Positions 51,711 through 60,048 of a stretch of DNA of 64,000 nt are shown here, in pieces. The DNA comes from Chryseobacterium echinoideorum (GTDB taxonomy: Bacteria; Bacteroidota; Bacteroidia; Flavobacteriales; Weeksellaceae), in assembly GCF_007474535.1 (NCBI RefSeq), contig NZ_VKNW01000012.1, forward strand, positions 1 through 64,000, written 5' to 3'. A model generated the notes under the pieces. The model was not told the DNA's origin. It did not search any database and saw only the letters and a list, made by a program, of their open reading frames with translations. The first letter of the stretch is position 1. Each line of letters begins with the position of its first letter. Both the position numbers and the translations under genes were made by a program.

Positions 51711-51913
51711 GACTGATGATTTGGTGATTTGATAGTATGAAATCAAATTCTACACCAACATACAGCGTATCTGTACAACAATCAAGTTATCACAATTCCA
51801 AAATAAATTATTAAAATCTACCTATTACACAATTCATTAGCAATCAGTAAATTTTATTAATTATGATAATTAATAATTATTCATCAAAAATTCAATCTTA
51901 TCCGTCTTTTTAC

Positions 51914-51921
51914 TAATTTTG
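51914..51921 (+). promoter_or_regulatory. -7 box for aroE, predicted leaderless start
   Basis: TAATTTTG matches TAnnTTTG and ends 4 nt before the aroE ATG at 51926. With the usual start 5-7 nt after the box, the mRNA would begin at or inside the start codon. Confidence 0.4.
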
Positions 51922-51925
51922 AATT

Positions 51926-52663
51926 ATGGAAACGACACATAAACTAGGACTGATTGGCAAGAATATCTCCTACTCTTTTTCAAAGAAATATTTTGAAGAT
52001 AAGTTTAAAAAGAAAAAACTGACCCATTTTTCTTATGATATTTTTGATGTTCAGAAAATTGATGAGGTTGAAAAAATTTTCTCAGATCCAACTATTTCCG
52101 GCTTAAATGTTACCATTCCATATAAAGAAGAAATAATCTCATATTTAGACGATCTAAGTGACGAAGCCAGAAAAATTGGTGCAGTAAACTGTATTTTATT
52201 TGAAAATGGTAAAAAAACGGGCTACAATACCGATGCTTTCGGATTTGAAAAAACACTTATTGCACACAAAAAAAATCATCATCAATCTGCACTTGTTTTA
52301 GGAAATGGCGGTGCAGCAAAAGCTGTACATTATGTTTTAAACAAAAATGAAATTCCATTTCAAACGGTATCCAGAAAATCTGAAATTAATTTTGAAAATT
52401 TGGATAATGACCTAGTTTCTCAAAATAAAATTATCATTCAGTGTACACCTGTAGGAACTTTCCCCAATACGGAAGATTGTCTGAAATTCCCTTTTGAAGC
52501 ACTCACAAATCAACATTTGGTGATTGATCTTATATATAATCCTGAATGTTCAAAATTTCTTCTCAACGCAGCCGGACAAGGTGCAAAAACCGTGAATGGA
52601 TTTTATATGCTGGAACAACAGGCAGAAAAAGCGTGGGAAATTTGGTCATTTCAAAAAAAATAA
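51926..52663 (+). CDS. aroE: Shikimate dehydrogenase
   Basis: This 245-aa enzyme reduces 3-dehydroshikimate to shikimate with NADPH, the step before the aroK reaction. The N-terminal substrate domain has GKNISYSFSKKYF and the catalytic Lys in NVTIPYKEEI. Asp in GYNTDAFGFEKT completes the dyad. The NADPH site is LVLGNGGAAKAVHYVL and the C-terminus has NGFYMLEQQAEKAWEIW. It is shorter than E. coli AroE by about 27 residues, as usual for Bacteroidota. The DUF349 gene follows 74 bp later. Confidence 0.95.
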   Translation: METTHKLGLIGKNISYSFSKKYFEDKFKKKKLTHFSYDIFDVQKIDEVEKIFSDPTISGLNVTIPYKEEIISYLDDLSDEARKIGAVNCILFENGKKTGYNTDAFGFEKTLIAHKKNHHQSALVLGNGGAAKAVHYVLNKNEIPFQTVSRKSEINFENLDNDLVSQNKIIIQCTPVGTFPNTEDCLKFPFEALTNQHLVIDLIYNPECSKFLLNAAGQGAKTVNGFYMLEQQAEKAWEIWSFQKK

Positions 52664-52737
52664 CATAAATTAGTAACTTAATTGGCTGCATCAACTGATT
52701 TTAAGAAATTTAATGCCATTATCATAAAAGATTTGCT

Positions 52738-54534
52738 ATGACAACAGAAAATAATCTTTCTGAAAACGAAGAAAACAAACCCTCAGTGGAAGTTCAGGAA
52801 AACGAAGAAAACATCGACAAACAAGAAGAAAATCATCAGGATGATCATGGCGATAACGATCATAATTCTGTTGCCGACCTGTCTCTTTCCGAAACATTAA
52901 AGGAAATGGAGAAAATCATCAATTCCAATAACGCCGGAGAAAGATTCCGTGAGTTTAATGTACTGAAAGAAAAAGCAAATCACGCTATCCATGATGAGAT
53001 AGAAGATAAGAAGCATGAATATATTGACGCAGGAAATGCACCTGAGGATTTCAGCTACGAGCATCCGCAACAATCAAAACTTTCTGCACTGATCCATATT
53101 TTCAAAGAAAAATATGACAACTTTCACAAAAACCAGGAAGAAGAGCATAAAAAAAATCTTGAACATCGTCAAGGAATTATTGAAAGACTTAAAAATCTCT
53201 ATACCAATTCCGAGCCTGGTGTGAATCTCTTCAAATCAATACGTGAGATTAAAGAAGAATGGACCAATGCGGGTCAGGTTGCCAAATCAGAATTTAAAAT
53301 CCTGAACAATAATTACTTTCATCATCTGAATCAGTTTTATCAGATGCTGGATATGAACAAAGAGTTTCTGGAGCAGGAATACAGCCACAATTTAGAAAAA
53401 AGGCAACATATTATTGCTCGTGCTAAAGAGTTGGAAAATGAGCAAGTGGTACAAAAAGCATTAAATGAGCTTCAATATCTTCACAAACTCTGGAAAGAAG
53501 AGGCAGAGCCTGTAGCAGAGGAGTTCCGCGAAAAAACATGGGAAGAATTTAAAGAAATTTCAAATAAAATCCATGAAAGAAAGACTGAACTTTCCGCAGC
53601 AATTGAGGCTGAGCAAAATGCTAATCTTGGGAAGAAAAATGAAATTATTGAAGAAATAAAAAAGCTTTCTGAGCCACAGGAAAATCCTAACCATAATTAT
53701 TGGCAAAACGCTATTAAAAGAGTTGAGGAACTTCGTACAGAGTTTCTGAAAACAGGAAGTGTTCCCAGAAAACTTTCAAACAATAACTGGACGGATTTTA
53801 AAACCACTCTCAGAAGTTTTAATACAACAAAAAATAATTATTATAAATCTCTGAAAGGTTCACAGCAGCAAAATCTTGAGGAAAAGATAAAGCTCATTCA
53901 GACCGCTAAAGATAATATGCATTCTGAAGAATGGGATATTGCGGTAGCTTTATTCAAAAAACTTCAGGAAGACTGGAAGAAAATAGGACATGTGCCTAAA
54001 AGCATGACCAATAAAATCTGGGACGAATTCCGTGATGCATGCAACACATTTTTTAATAATTATCGTGAAAAAAGCAGTGCTTCTACTGATAACTGGAAGG
54101 AAAATTATAAGCTTAAAAAAGATCTTCTTGAAGAACTGAAAGCAATTTCTAACGATGAAGGAAGCATAGAAAAAATTGAGGCGATCAAAACTTCATGGAA
54201 TAATATCGGAAAAGTACCGAGAGACAAGATGGCTATCAATTCAGAATTCAACCGCACGTTAAGGGAGAAACTGAAACTTAATAAAATTAATGAGCTTGAG
54301 CTCAAAGAAGAAGGTTTATCTGAAAATCAATTAACAGATAAAGCAAGAAAAATCAAAAGCCAGATTGCCGATCTGGAATCTGAAATTTCAAAACTTGAAA
54401 ATAATTTAGCCTTCTTTAATAAACCAACAAGAGAAAATCCGCTCCTTAGAGATACTTATAATACAATTGATGACAAAAAAGCTCACCTTGAGACTTTAAA
54501 ACAGAATCTTCACAGTATTATTTCCGGTGAATAA
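52738..54534 (+). CDS. DUF349 repeat protein
   Basis: This 598-aa protein has an acidic N-terminus (residues 1-50, with a HQDDHGDNDH patch) and then at least five repeats of a helical unit of about 70-80 residues, each with a W near its end: REIKEEWTNAGQVAKSEF, LHKLWKEEAEPVAEEFREK, RVEELRTEFLKTGSVPRKL, FKKLQEDWKKIGHVPKSM and IKTSWNNIGKVPRDKM. The C-terminus is coiled-coil. This is the DUF349 pattern; the function is not established. There is no signal peptide, so it acts in the cytosol. Terminator at 54561-54594. Confidence 0.9.
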   Translation: MTTENNLSENEENKPSVEVQENEENIDKQEENHQDDHGDNDHNSVADLSLSETLKEMEKIINSNNAGERFREFNVLKEKANHAIHDEIEDKKHEYIDAGNAPEDFSYEHPQQSKLSALIHIFKEKYDNFHKNQEEEHKKNLEHRQGIIERLKNLYTNSEPGVNLFKSIREIKEEWTNAGQVAKSEFKILNNNYFHHLNQFYQMLDMNKEFLEQEYSHNLEKRQHIIARAKELENEQVVQKALNELQYLHKLWKEEAEPVAEEFREKTWEEFKEISNKIHERKTELSAAIEAEQNANLGKKNEIIEEIKKLSEPQENPNHNYWQNAIKRVEELRTEFLKTGSVPRKLSNNNWTDFKTTLRSFNTTKNNYYKSLKGSQQQNLEEKIKLIQTAKDNMHSEEWDIAVALFKKLQEDWKKIGHVPKSMTNKIWDEFRDACNTFFNNYREKSSASTDNWKENYKLKKDLLEELKAISNDEGSIEKIEAIKTSWNNIGKVPRDKMAINSEFNRTLREKLKLNKINELELKEEGLSENQLTDKARKIKSQIADLESEISKLENNLAFFNKPTRENPLLRDTYNTIDDKKAHLETLKQNLHSIISGE

Positions 54535-54560
54535 ATTAAAAATAAAGTATTGATCTTATA

Positions 54561-54594
54561 AGGCGAAGCAAAGACATTTGTATTCGCTTTTTTT
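54561..54594 (+). terminator. Terminator right before ribD
   Basis: AAGGCGAA (54560-54567) pairs with TTCGCTTT (54583-54590), one G-T pair included, and a T-run follows. Only 5 nt then separate it from the ribD start. Confidence 0.6.
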
Positions 54595-54599
54595 GTCTT

Positions 54600-55625
54600 A
54601 TGCAGCACGAAATTTTTATCAGAAGATGTATTGAGCTGGCTCAGAAAGCCACAGGAAATACCTACCCAAATCCTTTAGTAGGAAGTGTTATCGTTCACAA
54701 CGGCAAAATTATTGGCGAAGGATATCACCACAAATCCGGGGAAAACCATGCAGAAATCAACGCCATTCATTCTGTTGAAGATAAAAGCCTTATTCCGGAA
54801 TCTACTATTTATGTGTCATTAGAACCCTGCGCACACTATGGGAAAACCCCGCCATGTGCTTTGAAAATTGTGGAAATGGGCTTTAAAAAAGTGGTGATCG
54901 GCGCAATGGACTCTCATGAAAAAGTAAACGGAAAAGGAAAAAAAATAATTCAGGATGCAGGTATTGAAGTGGTTTCCGGAATACTTGAAGATGAATGTAT
55001 TGCACTGAATAAGAGATTTTTCACTTTTCATAATAAAAGACGTCCTTTTATTGTACTGAAATGGGCAGAATCTAAAGATCATTTTATGGACAAAGATTTC
55101 AAGCCTACACAAATCAGCAACTCTCTTACCAAACAGTTTGTACATCAGCTGCGAAATAATGAGCATTCGATTTTAATCGGAACCATGACTGCTCTGCGAG
55201 ACAATCCAAGTCTTACAACAAGAGAAATTATTGGAAGAAATCCTGCAAGAATTTTAATTGACATTGATCTAAAAGTCCCAAAAGATTATCATATATTTAA
55301 TCATGAAGCCGAAACTCTTGTATTTAACTCTATTAAAGATTCAGAGGAAGGGAACATTAAATTTATCAAAACATCAAGAGAAAATTTCATCCTTAATCTT
55401 TTAAAAAAACTTTATGAAATGCAGATACAATCTGTCATTGTTGAAGGAGGAGGTTATGTCTTACAACAGTTTATTGATGCCAGCTTGTGGGATGAAACTC
55501 TGATTATAAGAAATAACAACCTTACGTTGGAAAACGGAACAAAAGCTCCAAAATTCATAGAAGTCCCATATAATATAGCCGACTTTAGAGATAACTGCAT
55601 TGAATTTTACAAAAATTCAAACTAA
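54600..55625 (+). CDS. ribD: Riboflavin biosynthesis deaminase/reductase
   Basis: This 341-aa bifunctional enzyme performs the second and third steps of riboflavin synthesis. The N-terminal deaminase domain has the zinc site HAEINAI and EPCAHYGKTPPCA. The C-terminal reductase domain (from about 150) has FIVLKWAESKDHFM, IGTMTALRDNPSLTTR and VEGGGYVLQQFI. The length is normal. ATG at 54600 is next to the terminator hairpin, so the gene either starts from a promoter inside it or depends on read-through. yigZ follows 7 bp later. Confidence 0.93.
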   Translation: MQHEIFIRRCIELAQKATGNTYPNPLVGSVIVHNGKIIGEGYHHKSGENHAEINAIHSVEDKSLIPESTIYVSLEPCAHYGKTPPCALKIVEMGFKKVVIGAMDSHEKVNGKGKKIIQDAGIEVVSGILEDECIALNKRFFTFHNKRRPFIVLKWAESKDHFMDKDFKPTQISNSLTKQFVHQLRNNEHSILIGTMTALRDNPSLTTREIIGRNPARILIDIDLKVPKDYHIFNHEAETLVFNSIKDSEEGNIKFIKTSRENFILNLLKKLYEMQIQSVIVEGGGYVLQQFIDASLWDETLIIRNNNLTLENGTKAPKFIEVPYNIADFRDNCIEFYKNSN

Positions 55626-55632
55626 ATAAGAC

Positions 55633-56238
55633 ATGCTTTACGAATATAAAACAATCAGCCAGCCTATTGAAAATATTTTGCTAAAGGAGAAAGGTAGTAA
55701 GTTTATAGGATTCGCATTCCCTGTAAATAGTGATATAGAATTAAAAACAGCCTTAGACAAAATAAAATCTGAGCATCCGAAAGCAACTCATCATTGTTAC
55801 GCATTCAGAATGGGATTAAACGGAGAAAATTACCGCGCCAATGATGATGGCGAACCATCAGGAAGTGCGGGATTGCCTATTTACAATCAGCTTTTGGCTC
55901 ATGAGCTGACCAATATCCTTGTAATTGTCGTAAGATATTATGGCGGAACAAAACTGGGGGTTTCAGGTCTAGTAAAAACTTATAAAGAAACTGCCAAAAT
56001 TACCCTTGAAGAAGCCGAAATTATCACAAAAGAGCTGGAAACAGAGATTGAGATTCAATTTAATTTTAGTCAGCAAAACATCATTTTTACTTTGCTTTCT
56101 AAATTTGATGCGAAAATTCTGAATTTTGAAGCTGACGAAAACTGTATCCTTACTGCTTCTGTTAAAACACTTTTAAAAGAAAACATCTCAGACAAATTGT
56201 CTGAGATGCAGCATATTTATTTTGATTTTAAAAATTAA
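55633..56238 (+). CDS. yigZ: YigZ/IMPACT family protein
   Basis: This 201-aa protein has the UPF0029 N-terminal domain: KGSKFIGFAFPV, HHCYAFRMG, NDDGEPSGSAGLPI and VVRYYGGTKLGVSGLVKTY. The C-terminal part has the ferredoxin-like fold found in IMPACT and YigZ proteins. Its molecular function in bacteria is not settled; an RNA or translation link is suggested by eukaryotic IMPACT. It follows ribD by 7 bp in an operon and shares the TTAA stop overlap with the convergent metallopeptidase gene. Confidence 0.9.
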   Translation: MLYEYKTISQPIENILLKEKGSKFIGFAFPVNSDIELKTALDKIKSEHPKATHHCYAFRMGLNGENYRANDDGEPSGSAGLPIYNQLLAHELTNILVIVVRYYGGTKLGVSGLVKTYKETAKITLEEAEIITKELETEIEIQFNFSQQNIIFTLLSKFDAKILNFEADENCILTASVKTLLKENISDKLSEMQHIYFDFKN

Positions 56239-56924
56239 TCTCTTCTTCCTCCCATCAATAGTGATGCAAAATAAAGAAGCTGAACCAGAGATCCGATAGC
56301 CGCCACAACATAAGTCCGTGCTGCCCATTTCAAACTGTCTTTTACTCCGACGAATTCTTCAGAAGTTACTGTTCCCGTGTCTCTTAGCCATTTCATAGCT
56401 CTTTCACTAGCGTCATACTCTACAGGTAATGTTACAAAAGCAAATAATGTAGTTACGGCAAACATAATGACTCCGATTGCCAATAATAATTTACTTCCGC
56501 TCGCAATCATTACTGCAATACCTGCAAAAATAACAAACTGCATAAGGTTTGAACTGATACTTACAACAGGAACTAGTTTGGATCTCAACTGCAGCATAGA
56601 ATATCCAACCGCATGCTGTACCGCATGACCACATTCGTGAGCAGCAACTGCAGCAGCTGCGGCATTTCTCTGCATATAAACAGCTTCAGACAAATTGACA
56701 GTTTTATCTGCAGGATTATAATGATCGGTCAATTGACCGGGAACCGAAATCACTTGTACATCATGTATATTATTGTCTCTGAGCATTTTTTCAGCCACTT
56801 CTTTTCCGGACATTCCGTTTCGCAGATGAACATTGGAGTAATACTCAAATTTAGATTTTAATCTTGAGGAAACAAGCCAGCTTACCAGCATGATAATTCC
56901 TATAATAAGATAATAACCTCCCAT
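56235..56924 (-). CDS. YugP-like zinc metallopeptidase
   Basis: This 229-aa membrane protein has an N-terminal membrane segment, the zinc motif HECGH in AVAAHECGHAVQHAVGYSML (about 91-95), and two or three more membrane segments near 115-160 and 200-220. DASERAMKWL supplies the third ligand. The family (YugP/neutral zinc metallopeptidase) is widespread and its substrates are not well known. Its stop codon overlaps yigZ in the palindrome TTAA at 56235-56238. Confidence 0.9.
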   Translation of the reverse strand: MGGYYLIIGIIMLVSWLVSSRLKSKFEYYSNVHLRNGMSGKEVAEKMLRDNNIHDVQVISVPGQLTDHYNPADKTVNLSEAVYMQRNAAAAAVAAHECGHAVQHAVGYSMLQLRSKLVPVVSISSNLMQFVIFAGIAVMIASGSKLLLAIGVIMFAVTTLFAFVTLPVEYDASERAMKWLRDTGTVTSEEFVGVKDSLKWAARTYVVAAIGSLVQLLYFASLLMGGRRD

Positions 56925-56998
56925 TTTCTTATAAATTTTAAATATAATAATCTTTTAATTCAAGTAAAAATTGTGCCAAAACATTAGGTATTATTAAT

Positions 56999-57006
56999 TA
57001 TATTTG
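56999..57006 (+). promoter_or_regulatory. -7 box for the GNAT-like gene
   Basis: TATATTTG matches TAnnTTTG and lies 22 nt before the ATG at 57029. Confidence 0.45.
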
Positions 57007-57028
57007 TCATTCAATTTACCTGAATATC

Positions 57029-58153
57029 ATGTCAGAAATTTCAATTTTTGAAGTAAAAACGCAAGATGAACTCAATCAGTTTGTAAAATTCCCTATGGAT
57101 TTGTACAAAAATAATCCTTTTTTTGTACCCTCATTTATTAATGACGAAAAAAACATTTGGAATCCTGATGAAAATCCCGCACTAAAGTATTCTGAAGCCA
57201 AAAAATTTTTAGCAAAGAAAGATGGCAAAACAGTTGGAAGAATTGCAGTGATCATCAATCATAAGGAAGAAAGGGAGCTTGGAATAAAAAAAGTACGTTT
57301 TGGCTGGATTGATTTCATTGATGATATGGAAGTTTCAAAAGCATTGATTGATACTGCCATTAATTTTGCAAAAGCAAAGCAAATCAACGTGATTGAAGGT
57401 CCCATGGGATTTACTAATCTCGACAAAGCAGGAATGCTTACCCTGGGTTTTGACAGACTTGCTACAATGATCGGTATTTATAACCATGAGTATTATCCGG
57501 AACATCTTGAAAAACTTGGTCTTACAAAAGAAAAAGAATGGGTAGAGTTTGAGTTGGTATTTCCAGAAATTCTGCCCGATAAAATCCATAAATTCAATGA
57601 ATTAATTTCTCAGAAATACAAACTAAAAGTACTGAATTTTAAAAATAAAGAGGAGATATTGCAATATGTAGATCCTATGTTTGATCTTTTAGACGAAACT
57701 TATAAGCATCTTTCCACCTACACACCTATTTCTGATGAGCAAAGAAAAACATACAAAGAAAAGTACTTTAAACTGATTGACAAGGATTTTATAGTTTGTA
57801 TCGCAGATGAAAACAACAATCTCATCTCTTTTGCCATCACAATGCCTTCCTATTCAAAAGCTTTACAAAAATCAAAAGGCAAACTTTTACCTTTCGGATG
57901 GTGGCATTTCTTGCAGGCGGGAAGAAAAAACGACAGGGCAAATTTTTATTTAATCGGAATTCACCCTGATTATCAAAGACGTGGCGTTACTTCCATTATT
58001 TTTAAAGAAATATGGAAGATTTTCAGAAAAAAGGGAGTAAAATTCCTTGAAACCAATCCTGAACTTGAAGAAAATAAAAGCATCCAGCTACTTTGGCAGG
58101 ATTATAATCCGGTAAATCATAAAAGAAGAAGAACATATTCCTTAAAATTTTAA
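57029..58153 (+). CDS. GNAT-family N-acetyltransferase-like protein
   Basis: This 374-aa protein has two GNAT-like halves. The N-terminal half has DGKTVGRIAVIINHKEER and IEGPMGFTNLDKAG. The C-terminal half has the acetyl-CoA site IGIHPDYQRRGVTSIIFK near residue 310, followed by LETNPELEENKSIQLLWQDY. Proteins of this type are common in Bacteroidota, sometimes under an unfounded GTP cyclohydrolase name. The substrate is unknown. The small membrane protein gene starts 1 bp after its stop. Confidence 0.82.
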   Translation: MSEISIFEVKTQDELNQFVKFPMDLYKNNPFFVPSFINDEKNIWNPDENPALKYSEAKKFLAKKDGKTVGRIAVIINHKEERELGIKKVRFGWIDFIDDMEVSKALIDTAINFAKAKQINVIEGPMGFTNLDKAGMLTLGFDRLATMIGIYNHEYYPEHLEKLGLTKEKEWVEFELVFPEILPDKIHKFNELISQKYKLKVLNFKNKEEILQYVDPMFDLLDETYKHLSTYTPISDEQRKTYKEKYFKLIDKDFIVCIADENNNLISFAITMPSYSKALQKSKGKLLPFGWWHFLQAGRKNDRANFYLIGIHPDYQRRGVTSIIFKEIWKIFRKKGVKFLETNPELEENKSIQLLWQDYNPVNHKRRRTYSLKF

Positions 58154-58154
58154 T

Positions 58155-58331
58155 ATGAAAGTACATCTTTTCATCTTTGCTTTGCTTATTGCCGGTTTTG
58201 TTATTTACAATTTTTTTTTCACAGTAAATGATGACAGACTCAATACTCTAATTAACATTATTTACGCAAGCGTTCTTTTCGGTTATATTTCTTTCATGGC
58301 TTTTACGCTCTTGAAAAAAATGAAAAAATAA
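58155..58331 (+). CDS. Small two-pass membrane protein (58 aa)
   Basis: The frame starts at the ATG at 58155, 1 bp after the GNAT-like stop, and ends at 58331. The product has two hydrophobic segments (about residues 4-23 and 34-52) joined by a polar loop (VNDDRLNT) and ends in a basic tail (LLKKMKK), which gives an in-in topology by the positive-inside rule. No family is recognised. The tight coupling suggests it is translated with the GNAT-like gene. Its length makes it easy to miss in automatic annotation. Confidence 0.6.
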   Translation: MKVHLFIFALLIAGFVIYNFFFTVNDDRLNTLINIIYASVLFGYISFMAFTLLKKMKK

Positions 58332-58420
58332 ACTTATTTTTATTGATTCTAAATTATCGCTTTTTCCTAATTTAATCAGACTTTTAAGTTGATTAATTTT
58401 ATGCTTTATGGTTTATTCCC

Positions 58421-58428
58421 TAAATTTG
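58421..58428 (+). promoter_or_regulatory. -7 box for the nuo operon
   Basis: TAAATTTG matches TAnnTTTG and lies 23 nt before the nuoA ATG at 58452. Confidence 0.5.
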
Positions 58429-58451
58429 CAACTTGAGATAATAATGTAAAA

Positions 58452-58823
58452 ATGAATTTACCTGAAAGTTATATTCCGATACTCATCCAAGCTGGTGTAG
58501 CAGTGGGCTTTGTAGCCATTTCTTTGCTTGGCGCTCACTTCTTGGGTCCAAAGCAGAAAAAAGGAAATTCTGTAAAAAACCAAAGCTGGGAATGCGGTGT
58601 TGCAGTTGAAGGAAATGCAAGAACTCCTTTCTCCATAAAATATTTTCTTACAGCAGTATTATTTGTACTTTTTGATATCGAAATCGTATTTTTTTATCCG
58701 TATGCAGTCAACTTCAGAGAATTTGGTCTTGAAGGATTTTTTGCTGTTCTCACATTTGTTGCCATCTTTTTCCTTGCCTTTTTTTATGTATGGAAGCGTG
58801 GCGCACTAGATTGGGATAAATAA
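58452..58823 (+). CDS. nuoA: NADH-quinone oxidoreductase subunit A
   Basis: This 123-aa membrane subunit of respiratory complex I has three membrane segments (about 9-30, 60-80 and 88-108). The loop after the first has QSWECGVAVEG with the conserved Cys that lies near the quinone site, and FDIEIVFFYPYA carries the conserved acidic residues. First gene of the operon. Confidence 0.95.
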   Translation: MNLPESYIPILIQAGVAVGFVAISLLGAHFLGPKQKKGNSVKNQSWECGVAVEGNARTPFSIKYFLTAVLFVLFDIEIVFFYPYAVNFREFGLEGFFAVLTFVAIFFLAFFYVWKRGALDWDK

Positions 58824-58928
58824 AATCAATTATAATTTTAAATAAGACCTTTAGATCAACTCAATTGAATCGAAAATTAACATTAACGCTGATTTCTGAT
58901 CTAAATTAAAATCTTAAAACAAATCAAA

Positions 58929-59489
58929 ATGTCAGATCAAAAACCAATAATAAGAACAGATGCACCAGCTCCGGAAGGGTATGAAGGAGAGGGATTTTTC
59001 GCAACAAAATTAAGCAGTGTAATCGGTATGGCGAGAAAATTTTCACTCTGGCCGCTGCCTTTCGCTACATCATGCTGCGGGATTGAGTTTATGGCAACAT
59101 TAAACCCTACTTACGATGCATCAAGATTCGGAATGGAAAGAAACTCTTTCTCACCGAGACAGGCAGATATGCTGATGGTTTGCGGAACTATTTCTAAAAA
59201 ACTGGGACCTGTCTTAAAAGAAGTTTACACCCAAATGGCAGAACCAAAATGGGTAGTTGCCGTTGGTGCTTGTGCTTCGAGCGGTGGTATTTTTGATACT
59301 TACTCCGTTTTGCAGGGAATAGACAAAATCATTCCGGTTGACGTTTACGTTCCCGGATGTCCTCCAAGACCGGAACAGATTATTGAAGGAGTAATGCAGG
59401 TGCAGGCATTGGCAGAAAGCGAAAGCATCAGAAGAAGAGATACACCTGAATACCAGAAACTTTTAGATTCTTACAATATAAGCAACTAA
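58929..59489 (+). CDS. nuoB: NADH-quinone oxidoreductase subunit B
   Basis: This 186-aa subunit binds cluster N2, the last iron-sulfur cluster before quinone. The ligands are in FATSCCGIEFMA (two adjacent Cys), VAVGACASSGG and YVPGCPPRPEQ. The N-terminal extension is short. Gap of 105 bp to nuoA, 3 bp to nuoC. Confidence 0.97.
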   Translation: MSDQKPIIRTDAPAPEGYEGEGFFATKLSSVIGMARKFSLWPLPFATSCCGIEFMATLNPTYDASRFGMERNSFSPRQADMLMVCGTISKKLGPVLKEVYTQMAEPKWVVAVGACASSGGIFDTYSVLQGIDKIIPVDVYVPGCPPRPEQIIEGVMQVQALAESESIRRRDTPEYQKLLDSYNISN

Positions 59490-59492
59490 GAA

Positions 59493-59987
59493 ATGACTAA
59501 CGAATTTGTATTAGAAGCCATCACAAGAGAATTCCCTGAATCTGTAATTTCCAGTTCAGAACCTTACGGAATGTTGACTCTTGAAATTAAAAAAGATGAC
59601 ATCAAAAAAGTAATTCATTATCTTAGAGATTCTTCTTTAGAAATCAATTTCCTTACAGATATTTGTGGAATTCACTATCCTGAATTTCCTGAAAAAGAAA
59701 TAGGTGTAGTATATCATCTTCATAATATGATGACCAATTTCAGAATACGCCTGAAAATATTCATGTCAAGAGAAAACATTGAAGTTGACTCTATGACTGA
59801 ATTATATGCCGGAGCGAACTGGATGGAAAGGGAAACCTATGATTTTTTCGGAATTAAATTTAAAGGACACCCGGATCTGAGACCTATTCTGAATATGGAA
59901 GATCTCGGTTATCATCCAATGCTGAAAGAATACCGTTTGGAAGACGGAACAAGAACGGATAAAGACGATGCAATGTTCGGAAGATAA
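59493..59987 (+). CDS. nuoC: NADH-quinone oxidoreductase subunit C
   Basis: This 164-aa hydrophilic subunit of the connecting fragment has the family C-terminus: WMERETYDFFGIKFKGHPDL and NMEDLGYHPMLKEYRLED. It is separate from nuoD, not fused as in E. coli. It starts 3 bp after nuoB. Confidence 0.95.
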   Translation: MTNEFVLEAITREFPESVISSSEPYGMLTLEIKKDDIKKVIHYLRDSSLEINFLTDICGIHYPEFPEKEIGVVYHLHNMMTNFRIRLKIFMSRENIEVDSMTELYAGANWMERETYDFFGIKFKGHPDLRPILNMEDLGYHPMLKEYRLEDGTRTDKDDAMFGR

Positions 59988-60048
59988 AAAATAATGCAAT
60001 AAGCAATAAGCCGAAAGCTTAAAGCCTATAGCCTAAAGCATTTAAATT
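59988..60048. repeat. Short degenerate repeats between nuoC and nuoD
   Basis: The 61-bp gap reads as variants of AATAAGC and AAAGCCTA (AATAAGCAATAAGCC, TTAAAGCC, TAGCCTAAAGC). It looks like a decayed tandem repeat with no promoter or reading frame. A similar GC(T/A)-rich motif recurs in the nuoE-nuoF gap. Confidence 0.4.

Noticed and set aside
54541..54600. FMN riboswitch before ribD
   Set aside because: The gap is 65 bp, contains a simple terminator-type hairpin, and lacks the conserved FMN riboswitch elements.
57029..58153. GTP cyclohydrolase
   Set aside because: Related proteins are sometimes named so, but the visible motifs are of the GNAT acetyltransferase fold and none of the cyclohydrolase zinc or GTP motifs is present.
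59988..60048. Insertion sequence remnant between nuoC and nuoD
   Set aside because: Only short degenerate repeats, with no terminal inverted repeats, target duplication or transposase fragment.
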